From: Desulfobotulus pelophilus
GTDB taxonomy: Bacteria > Desulfobacterota > Desulfobacteria > Desulfobacterales > ASO4-4
Reading direction: 5' to 3'
Assembly (NCBI RefSeq): GCF_026155325.1
Contig: NZ_JAPFPW010000001.1
Location: 310,001 to 374,000, forward strand
Length of the DNA stretch: 64,000 nucleotides
The position numbers and the translations under genes were made by a program. Below are positions 53,258-62,003 of the stretch, one piece after another (position 1 is the stretch's first letter; each line of letters starts with the position of its first letter). Below the pieces are notes generated by a model. It searched no databases. It was given only the letters and a program-made list of their open reading frames with translations, and was not told where the DNA came from.

Positions 53258-53284
53258 CCGGGAGAGGGGGCTTTTCCCGGTTTC
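53258..53284 (+). terminator. Possible terminator after the chemoreceptor
   Basis: CCGGGA (53258-53263) pairs with TCCCGG (53275-53280), extendable by weak pairs, followed by TTTCTG. It begins at the stop codon. A second stem, TTTCCGG (53413-53419) with CCGGAAA (53434-53440), lies further on. Confidence 0.4.
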
Positions 53285-53544
53285 TGTGGAAAGGTGCCTG
53301 GATTCTGTATGAGAAGATCTTGCGGAAAATATTTTTTTTTGACTATGGTTCTTTTGGGTTTTGTGCAGGATAATTGATCAGGTTGAATGACACGGTCTGA
53401 TTTTCTTACCTTTTTCCGGTCCCTGTCTGGGGGCCGGAAAGGGGAATCGTCCAGGCGGTAAAAACATTGTTTACAAGTACAGACAGGTCTTCTTTTTGTT
53501 AGGTTTTCGTTCTGAATTTCAGGCTTATCAGCCGGGGGGGATCA

Positions 53545-55941
53545 ATGATCAGGCAAAACCAGAGGGAAGAAAGAAGAGGTCGGGGGGACTTTTCAGGAAA
53601 AGAGGGAAGAAAAAATCTTGAAGCGGAGCTGGACCGACTGAATGCGCTGGTCACCCTGCTCCGCCGGTGTAACCATGCCCTGCTGCATGCCAGTGATGAA
53701 AAGTATCTGCTGCGTGAAGTTTGCATGGCATTGGTTGCCATGGGACGCTACCGGCTCTGCTGGGTCGGTTATGCGGAAAAGGATGAAGAAAAGAGGGTCC
53801 GAACGGTTGCTTTCTGGGGGGATGAGGACTCCTATCTGGACAAGGTCTGTGTTTCATGGGGGGAAAGTGGCCCCGGTTCCGATGCGCCTACGGGCATTGC
53901 GATCCGGACAGGCAGCCCCTGCAGGCTGCAGCATCTCGACCGGCAGATGGCCGGTGATGCAGGATCGTGGCAGGCTTCTGTTCAGGGTCGGGATTTTGGA
54001 TCGGTGCTGAGTCTTCCTCTTATTCTTGCCGGTGCCGGGAGGCCCATGGGAGCTCTGACCTTGTATTCCAGGGATCCCGAAGGCTTTTCCGATGCGGAAG
54101 TACGGCTTCTGGAGGAACTTGCCGAGGATATTGCAAGCGGTATTGAACATCTGCATCGCAGGCTGGAACGGTACAGGGTGGAAGAAGCACTCCGGCTGGC
54201 GGAAGCCCGCTATGATGGTGTTTTGGAAAATACGGGGACAGGCACCATTCTTATTGAAAATGATGAAAGGATCCGTTTTTGTAACGCTACTTTTGCGAGA
54301 ATGACCGGCTATACCCGGGAGGAAATTGTCGGGAGAAAAAAGTGGAAAGATTTTGTTGTGAGAGAAGACGTCCGGCGTATGGAGAACTACCATGTCTGGA
54401 GACGGGCGGAACCTGGAAGGGCCCCGTCCGTTTATGAATGTCAGTTTTTGGACCGTAACGGAGACGTGCGGGATGTACTGATGAAAGTCGGGATGGTGGA
54501 AGGAACGCTGATGAGCGTGGCTTCTTTTATGGATATTACGGAAGCCAAAAGAGCAAGGCATCTTCTGCACGAGCGGGAAATGCAACTGGCGGCGGTTGTC
54601 AACCATCTGCCCGGTCCGGTTTTTGTGCGGGATGCAAAGGCAAGAGTTGTTTTTGCCAACCTGCGTCTCATTAATCAGACAGGCTATAATCCCGAGGGTG
54701 AATACTGTTACGCAATTTTCTATGGCAGAAAAACGCCCTGTCCGGATTGTCCCGTGGACCGTGTTTTTGCAGGTGAAACCGTGCGAAGGGAGGTTTTTTT
54801 TCCGGACGATGGGCGGTGGTATGAGGTGATTTATGCTCCCATATCCGGATTCGACGGTACGGTTGGTCGGGTGCAGGTGGTTTTTATGGATATTACGGAA
54901 CGTAAAGCAGCAGAATCTGCGCTGATGGTTCGTGAAGAAAGCCTCAGGGAGGAGAACCGGCGTTTACGTTCAGCTATTCAGGAGCGCTGGCGTTTTGGAG
55001 GACTTGTTGGGAAAAGCCAGGTGATGCAGGAAGTATATGAAAGAATACTGAAGGCAGCAGCGGGTACCAGCAGTGTGATTATCTATGGTGAATCAGGAAC
55101 GGGCAAGGAGCTGACGGCCCGGGCCATTCATGATATGAGTGAGCGGGTACGGGGGCCTTTTGTGCCGGTGAACTGTGGTGCCATCAGTGAAAATCTGGCT
55201 GAAAGTGCATTTTTTGGACACAGAAAAGGTGCTTTTACGGGTGCGGACCGGGATCGTCACGGGTATCTTGCCGCAGCGGATGGCGGTACCCTGTTTCTGG
55301 ATGAGATTGGTGAAATCCCTCTGTCCATGCAGGTAAAGTTGCTCAGAGCTCTGGATGGCGGTGGTTTTACGCCTGTGGGAGGAACGGAGGTACTTCGTCC
55401 TGATATTCGGGTAATTGCGGCAACAAACCGGAACCTTTATGATCTTTTGCGTGAAAACAGAATGAGGGATGATTTTTTTTACAGAATTCATATTGTTCCC
55501 ATACGGTTGCCCGCCCTGAGGGACCGCAAGGAAGACCTGCCCCTTCTGATGGATCATTTTTTTACCAAGTATGGTGCCGGTAGGGTACTCCCGCCCATAA
55601 CGGGAAAGTTGCTGGAAGCGTTTACCAGTCATCGCTGGCCGGGGAATGTACGGGAATTGCAGAATGCGGTTCAGCGCTATCTCTCTTTGGAAAAGCTTGA
55701 TTTTTTAGGTGAAAGGGACTCCTTTACAGGGGCTGCCGATGAACTGGCCGAAGAGGAGGCGCTGGTTCCACGGGTGGATGCCTATGAAAAAAAACTGATT
55801 GTGGACGCTTTGCACCGTCACCAGTGGCATAGGGAGAATGCGGCGGAGAGTCTTGGCATTCATCGCAAGACTCTGTTTACGAAAATGAAAAAATTCGGGC
55901 TTCTGAATGAGCATTCCTCCCATGGTGCCGCCCGTTTCTGA
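53545..55941 (+). CDS. Sigma-54-dependent transcriptional activator with GAF and two PAS domains
   Basis: Enhancer-binding protein of 798 residues. A GAF domain covers about 35-205, PAS 1 about 220-335, and PAS 2 about 345-455 with a cysteine pair in KTPCPDCPVDRVF. The AAA+ domain has Walker A GESGTGKE, the sigma-54 contact loop GAFTGA, and Walker B GGTLFLDEIGEI. A Fis-type helix-turn-helix ends it (RENAAESLGIHRKTLFTKMK). It lacks a receiver domain, so it should answer a small ligand or redox signal. The target genes are unknown; no clear -24/-12 promoter was found in the window. Confidence 0.94.
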   Translation: MIRQNQREERRGRGDFSGKEGRKNLEAELDRLNALVTLLRRCNHALLHASDEKYLLREVCMALVAMGRYRLCWVGYAEKDEEKRVRTVAFWGDEDSYLDKVCVSWGESGPGSDAPTGIAIRTGSPCRLQHLDRQMAGDAGSWQASVQGRDFGSVLSLPLILAGAGRPMGALTLYSRDPEGFSDAEVRLLEELAEDIASGIEHLHRRLERYRVEEALRLAEARYDGVLENTGTGTILIENDERIRFCNATFARMTGYTREEIVGRKKWKDFVVREDVRRMENYHVWRRAEPGRAPSVYECQFLDRNGDVRDVLMKVGMVEGTLMSVASFMDITEAKRARHLLHEREMQLAAVVNHLPGPVFVRDAKARVVFANLRLINQTGYNPEGEYCYAIFYGRKTPCPDCPVDRVFAGETVRREVFFPDDGRWYEVIYAPISGFDGTVGRVQVVFMDITERKAAESALMVREESLREENRRLRSAIQERWRFGGLVGKSQVMQEVYERILKAAAGTSSVIIYGESGTGKELTARAIHDMSERVRGPFVPVNCGAISENLAESAFFGHRKGAFTGADRDRHGYLAAADGGTLFLDEIGEIPLSMQVKLLRALDGGGFTPVGGTEVLRPDIRVIAATNRNLYDLLRENRMRDDFFYRIHIVPIRLPALRDRKEDLPLLMDHFFTKYGAGRVLPPITGKLLEAFTSHRWPGNVRELQNAVQRYLSLEKLDFLGERDSFTGAADELAEEEALVPRVDAYEKKLIVDALHRHQWHRENAAESLGIHRKTLFTKMKKFGLLNEHSSHGAARF

Positions 55942-56044
55942 AAAGGGGTGTGCTTCCGCTGAGGCTGCATACAAGATCGGAGCTGCGGTGGGCTGATTGT
56001 CGTCTGATCAGACTGACGGGCTGGGGATGTACGGAGGCATCATC

Positions 56045-56085
56045 GGGTGGCTGCCTTTGGCAGGGCTCTGGCAGCCACCCTTTGC
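56045..56085. terminator. Stem-loop between converging genes
   Basis: Perfect 11-base stem GGGTGGCTGCC (56045-56055) and GGCAGCCACCC (56070-56080), followed by TTTGCTGTTT. It probably ends the sigma-54 activator transcript about 100 bases past its stop. Confidence 0.65.
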
Positions 56086-56088
56086 TGT

Positions 56089-56235
56089 TTACTGGGAAAT
56101 GCCGGATAAAGCCCGCTCAATGAGGGCTATCTGCTCAGAATTATTGGCTGGCTGAGAGTCGTTGTCTGCTGGTTTCACCGGTCCTTTTCTTTTTTCTTCA
56201 GCCTGTTTCTGTTCCGGTATATGGGATGCACACAT
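56089..56235 (-). CDS. Very small hydrophilic protein, unknown
   Basis: A 48-codon reverse ORF starting MCASHIPEQKQAEEKRKG, rich in Glu, Lys, Gln, Asn and Pro with a helical end IALIERALSGISQ. The support is an excellent AGAGGAGGT site seven bases before the ATG at 56235 and a stem-loop just past its stop. No family is recognised and no neighbour shares its strand for 1.8 kb. Confidence 0.45.
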   Translation of the reverse strand: MCASHIPEQKQAEEKRKGPVKPADNDSQPANNSEQIALIERALSGISQ

Positions 56236-56866
56236 GGATTGAACCTCCTCTTGTTGCGACAATGGAAACACTATATGCTACCCTTTCCCCTGCGGTTGAG
56301 CAGGATGCGGCCTGTCCTTTGAACCATGACTCTGACTGGGTACCCTGGCTCACCCATGCTTACCTTTGTTCAGGAGAAGATCAGGCCAGCCATATCCTCT
56401 ACCATGGCAAAAAACATGATTCAATTCCAAATACGTATGCGTATCCATGGGTGTCCAGTTTGCCGGGTAGGGTGGATCAATATGGAGAAACACTATTCAA
56501 ACAGGGGATTACCGGATGACGTCTGCTGTTCTTATTCTGGCAAGCTCAGGTGCTGCCAGTTTAAAAAACAGGGAGGTTTTCTCTGCATGTTCATCCGACA
56601 CTCGATAAGGGCAGGTACCCTTTGTCAGGGCCTTGATTCCCATGGACAATGGCTGTTTGCCACTTGCCCCATATCGTAGCGTAAGAAGGGTATTGTATCC
56701 CAGAAACAGCCCCGCCAGTTTGTTTTTTTTTGTGAGGATGCTTGAAACAATAAGGCTTCCGGTGATATTTGTCTTGACATCTGCCGCTGCAGCTATAGTA
56801 CGCATTGCTTCAATGATGTTTTGTTTGACCATCACCCGTATGTATCAAACCTTTCTTGAGGTGGTT
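56236..56866. other. Gap without a confirmed gene
   Basis: A 631-base stretch. A reverse frame at 56509-56835 (108 codons, GTG/ATG start, no good ribosome site) has a somewhat protein-like sequence (IIEAMRTIAAAADVKTNI) but lies opposite another open frame that extends into the binding-protein gene. Two forward frames at 56226-56519 and 56326-56679 lack support. It may contain degraded coding sequence. Confidence 0.4.
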
Positions 56867-58021
56867 ATGCGCATTCTGAGATCAACGGTTCTGACCCTTT
56901 TACTGCTTGTACTTCTCATATCAGAATCATGGGCTGGGCAGTATCCCGTAACTCCTGTGACCAACAACGGTGAAAAATGGCGTATAGGCTATCTGGAAGG
57001 TGGAATGTATCCCGACTATCAGATCATTTTTTTCAGGACAGTGAAAGGACTGATGGAGCTGGGCTGGATTGGCCCCATGGACCTGCCGGAAACGTACAAC
57101 CCCAATCACAGACAGGCATGGCAGTGGCTGGCTGAAAATGTTCGTTCGGATTACCTGGAGTTTGTCGGTGATGCATTTTATACATCCGAATTTAAGGCTG
57201 ATCAGCGTGTCCGGACAAAACAGGAACTGATTGACCGGCTTAGTAAGCAGAACGATCTGGATCTGATTCTGGCCATGGGAACCTGGGCAGGACAGGATCT
57301 GGCCAATGATGAGCATTCCACTCCCACGGTGGTGGCCTCCACCAGTGATCCTTTGGGATCGGGAATCATCAAAAGCGCGGAAGATTCCGGATTCAGACAT
57401 CTGCACGCCAAGATTGAACCTGACCGATATATACGTCAGTTACGTCTCTTTCATGATATTACCCATTTCAGGACCATGGGTATAGTGTTTGAAGACACTC
57501 TGGAAGGCCGGACCTTTGCTGCTGTAGCTGACGCCGAACAAGTGGCCAGGGAGCGAGGATTTGAACTGAAAACCTGCCATGCCCGAAACAGTGACATCAC
57601 TCTGGGGCAGGCCGCCCGGGAAGCGCTTGCATGCTATGAAAATCTGGCACCTCAGGTGGAGGCCATGTATATCACTGTTCATCGGGGGGAAAGTCTGGAA
57701 AATTTGCCCAATCTTCTGAACCCATTGCTTAAAAATGGAGTGGCCACTTTTGCCATGCCGGGATCGGAGTTTGTGAAGAACGGTGTCCTTCTGAGTATAG
57801 CCCATGCTGACTTTGCCTACGTAGGCAGGTTCCACGCCGAGACCATGGCCAGAATATTCAATGGAGCCAATCCCTCAAGCTTGGAACAAAGGTGGGCCGC
57901 GCCATCAAAAATCGCTATAAATTTAAAAACAGCTGAGACCATAGGATTCGATCCTCCCTTTGATGTGCTGGCTGCAGCCGATGAAATCTATGACCATAAA
58001 ACCGGGGTAAGTCAGCGATGA
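56867..58021 (+). CDS. ABC-type substrate-binding protein (ABC_sub_bind family), orphan
   Basis: Exported binding protein of 384 residues. The start ATG 56867 has a GAGGTGG site and gives a clean signal peptide (MRILRSTVLTLLLLVLL, cleavage after SWA near 23). The two-lobed body contains DLILAMGTWAGQDLAND, PTVVASTSDPLGSGI and RTMGIVFEDTLEG, which match the TrpX-like ABC_sub_bind pattern. The open frame upstream has no site. No permease or ATPase gene is adjacent, so it may serve the converging sensor-transporter operon or a sensor. That link is inference. Confidence 0.85.
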   Translation: MRILRSTVLTLLLLVLLISESWAGQYPVTPVTNNGEKWRIGYLEGGMYPDYQIIFFRTVKGLMELGWIGPMDLPETYNPNHRQAWQWLAENVRSDYLEFVGDAFYTSEFKADQRVRTKQELIDRLSKQNDLDLILAMGTWAGQDLANDEHSTPTVVASTSDPLGSGIIKSAEDSGFRHLHAKIEPDRYIRQLRLFHDITHFRTMGIVFEDTLEGRTFAAVADAEQVARERGFELKTCHARNSDITLGQAAREALACYENLAPQVEAMYITVHRGESLENLPNLLNPLLKNGVATFAMPGSEFVKNGVLLSIAHADFAYVGRFHAETMARIFNGANPSSLEQRWAAPSKIAINLKTAETIGFDPPFDVLAAADEIYDHKTGVSQR

Positions 58022-58092
58022 TGCTTGTAATTTATAGACCTCCAGGATTTACACTGTGCCATTAGGTTCTGGCAATGGGTCTTCTAAGTCTG

Positions 58093-59601
58093 TCAGATCG
58101 GGACAATTCTTCTTTCCAGCGTAAGTTTCGCTATTCTTTCCCTGACAGACCCGGTCATGCGGCTCAGGCGATCCAGGGCACGGTCTGCGCCGGTTTTTCC
58201 GGTTTGCAATACCCATAAGGGATAATCCAGCATCCATTGGTGCTCGGAGTCGAGCCCCTGTGCAGCTGTTTCCACAACATGCATGCAAAGATCTTTAACT
58301 TTTATTCCATTGTATTCGCCGTCCAGTGCGTTTTGAACAGCTTCATTCCGTAAACCCAGAAGATCCGTCCAGCGATATTGCTTCATCAGCATGGCCGTTT
58401 GGCTAAGATTTCTTAAAAGCCCGTACTGCATGGCACATGGTGAGATAACAAGAGAGCTTGCAATAGTGGATTTGTCCAGTCCGGCCAGATCCCTGTCCGG
58501 ATAGTTGGCCCCGGCAGCCCTACCTTCCAGATAGCAGAAGCGAATAAAGGGAGCTAAAAATTCTTCCAGCTTATCCGGGTAGTTGTCCATGATATCCATG
58601 AATTTACCCAGATCAGGTCCCTTGTCATTCAGGCCGTAGCGTATCCTGCAGTCTGTGTATTGGGTGAACTGATGATCAACCAGATGACGGATGCCCGGAG
58701 TAATTCTTTTTTCGGTTTTGTGGAAAAAAGATTTGGCCTGACATGGCCCGGACTTGAGAAAATCAAGCAAGGGTGGATCACAGGGGATGAGATACATATC
58801 CGCAGGGTTTTTGAGGCTGTCAGCTTCGGAGACAAACCACATACTGGTTCCGGCACCAAACATCCATTTCAGGTAGTCTGCCAGATTCCGAAAGGGTTTG
58901 GCAGGAGCCATGTGCAGTTTCCTGTCCCCCATCATTCTGGAACAATTCATTTGCCTTGACCAGAGGGTGAGTCTGTTTTCCTTGAAGCCTGTAATCCTGC
59001 CCGCTTCAAAGGGGCTGTTGGCATAGAGGGCTATAAAGGCCGGTGCAAGACCCAGAAGACAATTGAGTCCCGTTACGGCATCTCCAAGGTCTGTTTCCGT
59101 ACTTGGGCTGTTTTGCGCTTTGGCATCGAAACCGGCCATGTGGTTCCATTTTCGATACTCCGTCTGATAGTTATAAATGGAGCGTGGTGCGCGTACAGAG
59201 GTATAAAATGCCGGGCTTATTCTGACATCAGGATGCTCGCTGAAGTTTATGACCATGGCGTTTTCCCGATCCAGGGCAGCGGAAATATCCTTCAGTTCCC
59301 GACGGATCAGTCTGTGCAGCTGGCTCAAGCTGTCTTTTTCCTGCCTGACAGGTCCAAGGGAACTCTCAAGGTTGTTGAAACCATTGTCAATGGAGTGCAG
59401 ACCCTGCGCACACTTCAGCCCATAATCCCTGCCATGATATGCAAGAAGTTCTCCCTTTTCTCCCCGCAACGCTCTGATCTGCTGCAGATTGCGAAAAAAT
59501 GGACCAACAGGATGGGTCTCTCCGGTCCGGACAAGGGCTGTGGGCATTTCAAGTTCAACACCAATGGAAGGAAAAACGGGGTGTTTTTTCAGGGTGGTCA
59601 T
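58093..59601 (-). CDS. Glutamate-cysteine ligase family protein
   Basis: ATP-dependent carboxylate-amine ligase of 502 residues. The front, FPSIGVELEMP, carries the conserved glutamates of the GCS2-type nucleotide and metal site. HSIDNGFNNLESSLGPV, INFSEHPDVRISPAFY and RMMGDRKLHMAP are further conserved-looking segments. It would join the gamma-carboxyl of glutamate to an amine such as cysteine or another amino acid. No glutathione synthetase is near. The start overlaps the MFS stop by four bases (ATGA), so it is the third gene of the racemase operon. Substrate uncertain. Confidence 0.82.
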   Translation of the reverse strand: MTTLKKHPVFPSIGVELEMPTALVRTGETHPVGPFFRNLQQIRALRGEKGELLAYHGRDYGLKCAQGLHSIDNGFNNLESSLGPVRQEKDSLSQLHRLIRRELKDISAALDRENAMVINFSEHPDVRISPAFYTSVRAPRSIYNYQTEYRKWNHMAGFDAKAQNSPSTETDLGDAVTGLNCLLGLAPAFIALYANSPFEAGRITGFKENRLTLWSRQMNCSRMMGDRKLHMAPAKPFRNLADYLKWMFGAGTSMWFVSEADSLKNPADMYLIPCDPPLLDFLKSGPCQAKSFFHKTEKRITPGIRHLVDHQFTQYTDCRIRYGLNDKGPDLGKFMDIMDNYPDKLEEFLAPFIRFCYLEGRAAGANYPDRDLAGLDKSTIASSLVISPCAMQYGLLRNLSQTAMLMKQYRWTDLLGLRNEAVQNALDGEYNGIKVKDLCMHVVETAAQGLDSEHQWMLDYPLWVLQTGKTGADRALDRLSRMTGSVRERIAKLTLERRIVPI

Positions 59602-62003
59602 GTTTTTGCCTGCAGGCCTTCTCTGGCGAAAAAAAGAAAAAGAATAGAAAGAAGCATATAGCCAAGCCCAAGAACGACCAGTCCCTGAGAAATGGAGACC
59701 CCGGACATGAGTGCGCCCAGTGTGAGAGGGCCAAGCATCTGTCCCAGTTTGTCCGCTGCCCGCTGAATGGACATGGCTTTGCCTACGCCAAAGTTTTCCG
59801 TTGACCGGAGCTTCAGGGCAAAGGCTGTCTGGGCAGAACTGCCGATGCTGCTGGCCAGACCAAGGAGAAAGATGGCTATTACGATCATCAGAAAACCCTG
59901 ATGTATGTACAGAAGGCTGAGTCCTAAGCCTCCAAGGAGTCCTCCTGCCACAATGAAAGGTTTTTTGTTTTCTCTGCGGTCTACTATTTTACTTAGCTGG
60001 GGGGCCAGATACACAACAGACAGCCCATAGATCATAAGAACCCTGCCGATATCTGACTGACTCATGCCCAGCCCGTTCAGGTAAAGTGGTGTGGCAAAAA
60101 AAAGAAGCCCGACCTGACAGATGGAAAAGGGGATGATGCAGAAAAAAGTCAGGGCAACGACATTCCGGTCCCTCATAAAAACCAGCAGGGAGCTTGCCTT
60201 TACGGCAAGCTCCGGAGGAGCCGGAGCCGTCTGTCCTTTGAAACGCTGCATGAAAACCATGAAAAATACAAGGGATGCCAGAGCGAGGAGCATACCCACC
60301 AGAAAAACCGGAGGATAGCCTGTGCGTTCGGCCAGTATGGCTCCCAGAGCAGTCCCGCAGATATGGCCGGAAAAAATTCCGGCCACAAAATGGGAGCTGC
60401 CTCTGGCCCTTGTGGTGGGGCTGCAATGGGTAAAAAGAAAGTTCTGCAGGGCCATCCATGAAAGCCCGTAGCCCAGTCCGCATACTCCCCTTGCCAGAAT
60501 GAAAGCAAGGCCGTTATCGGCCATGGCGCTGAAAAATAATCCTGCGGTTGTCATCAGTATTCCGCAGACAAAAGGTGTACGCCAGTCCCGTTTGTCTGCC
60601 ATGGCGCCCGCAACCAGCGATGCCCCCAGAGCACAGAGCATTTCCAGGGAAACAGGCAGTCCCAGGATTATATTTTTGGGTAATCCCGGAATGGGCGTGT
60701 ACAGTTCGCGCATCTGCAGCGGTACGAAAGACACGGGCATGGCAAATGCCAGTAAAAAAAGAAAAGCAGCAAATCGTGCCAGCATCAGATTGTCCAGTAC
60801 ATCCTGATCTGTATGGGGTTTGTCGGGGTTTCTTTTTTTTCTGCGGATGTGGGATATCATGAAGTAAATTTGCTCCACAATGAGCAGGGATGCAATCAGG
60901 GCAATGGTCAGGGAGTCCAGAAGCAGCTTTCTGATAAGATTTTTCATGGAAGATTTGTCCAGGACCGCCCGGATTTCTCCCAGTACAGAGTTATCGGTAT
61001 TTTTGATGAGGGGCACGGCGACCCACAGGTCATCCTGTGATTTGCCGTCTTTTTGTGCGGACATATCCTGCCGGTCATTTTTTGAAGCATAGGCCTGAAT
61101 ATTTCCGGCCTTGTCCAGAATGGTAAGGGAGGCAATTTCAGGGTTGGTTTCAATTACTTCCATCAGGTAGACATCCATGCGGCTGATTCGTTCCAGAGCA
61201 ATCCCGGATGCAAGGATACGTTCCGTGGTAGATTTCAGGAGCTGAAGCTGGGCCTGAATCTTTTCTTTATTCAACTGGACGTGGTCTCTGTGGAATTGAT
61301 ATACGCTGATGCCTGCGAAAGCAGCCTGGGTCAGAATAATTATTGTCAGAACCCTGAAGAATATGATTTGGTGCAGGTCATGTCCGTTAAGTTCCGGAAT
61401 CCTTGAAAGGAGGGTGAAGAGAGCTCCTCCTGCCAGAATGGCAATCACTGCGCCCAGTATCAGCCTTTTTCCCCAGAAATCCCGTATCTCGGCTTTTATC
61501 TCATGTTTGTGGAATGAGAAGACCAGGCTGCCAGCCATGGTACCGGCAGTTGTCCCTGTCCCCGTCCATGTTTCTGCAGGCCCGGCGAGAGGTAACATGA
61601 TCCGATACGCATCGCTGGTTTCGAGAAGCTGCATGGATGGATCGGGAGAATCAATTCTTTTGCCCTGTATTTGTGCTGAGTAAGGGTACTTTTCGGGCAG
61701 AGGCCTCATGCTGTAGACAGGGATATGGCGTGCATCATAGATTTCGATGTTGGAAAGGGTCTGGTACATGGCCGCATAGCCAGCCATTTCCTTTTCAATG
61801 CCGATAAGATTGTCCAGGGATTTCCCAAAACGCAGGGCGGCTTCTATTTTTCTTTTGAAATCCTTCTGTGGCACTGCGTATCCGGCAAGTTCCGAGGAAA
61901 CAAAGATTTTTTCAAAGGAGTTGGAGACCAGAATCACCATGAATGACAGGGATAAAAAAAGAATAATAATGGACAAGATGATGATACTCTGATTTCTTCT
62001 CAC
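59598..62003 (-). CDS. MFS transporter with two N-terminal extracytoplasmic sensor-like domains
   Basis: An 801-residue membrane protein. A helix at about 7-27 is followed by an outside region of about 150 residues and a helix near 183-205. A third helix (about 218-238) leads to a second outside region (about 240-370) with the Cache-like strand SLTILDKAGNIQAYASKND, then a fourth helix and a basic linker. From about 415 a twelve-helix MFS domain follows (LEMLCALGASLVAGAMADKR, RGVCGLGYGLSWMALQNFL). Sensor domains on an MFS carrier are unusual. It overlaps the racemase upstream and the ligase downstream by four bases each, so the three are coupled. Confidence 0.87.
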   Translation of the reverse strand: MRRNQSIIILSIIILFLSLSFMVILVSNSFEKIFVSSELAGYAVPQKDFKRKIEAALRFGKSLDNLIGIEKEMAGYAAMYQTLSNIEIYDARHIPVYSMRPLPEKYPYSAQIQGKRIDSPDPSMQLLETSDAYRIMLPLAGPAETWTGTGTTAGTMAGSLVFSFHKHEIKAEIRDFWGKRLILGAVIAILAGGALFTLLSRIPELNGHDLHQIIFFRVLTIIILTQAAFAGISVYQFHRDHVQLNKEKIQAQLQLLKSTTERILASGIALERISRMDVYLMEVIETNPEIASLTILDKAGNIQAYASKNDRQDMSAQKDGKSQDDLWVAVPLIKNTDNSVLGEIRAVLDKSSMKNLIRKLLLDSLTIALIASLLIVEQIYFMISHIRRKKRNPDKPHTDQDVLDNLMLARFAAFLFLLAFAMPVSFVPLQMRELYTPIPGLPKNIILGLPVSLEMLCALGASLVAGAMADKRDWRTPFVCGILMTTAGLFFSAMADNGLAFILARGVCGLGYGLSWMALQNFLFTHCSPTTRARGSSHFVAGIFSGHICGTALGAILAERTGYPPVFLVGMLLALASLVFFMVFMQRFKGQTAPAPPELAVKASSLLVFMRDRNVVALTFFCIIPFSICQVGLLFFATPLYLNGLGMSQSDIGRVLMIYGLSVVYLAPQLSKIVDRRENKKPFIVAGGLLGGLGLSLLYIHQGFLMIVIAIFLLGLASSIGSSAQTAFALKLRSTENFGVGKAMSIQRAADKLGQMLGPLTLGALMSGVSISQGLVVLGLGYMLLSILFLFFAREGLQAKT

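Noticed and set aside
56509-56835. Reverse open frame of 108 codons before the binding-protein gene
   Set aside because: The sequence is partly protein-like, but it lacks a ribosome site and lies opposite another open frame. Kept only as a note on the gap.
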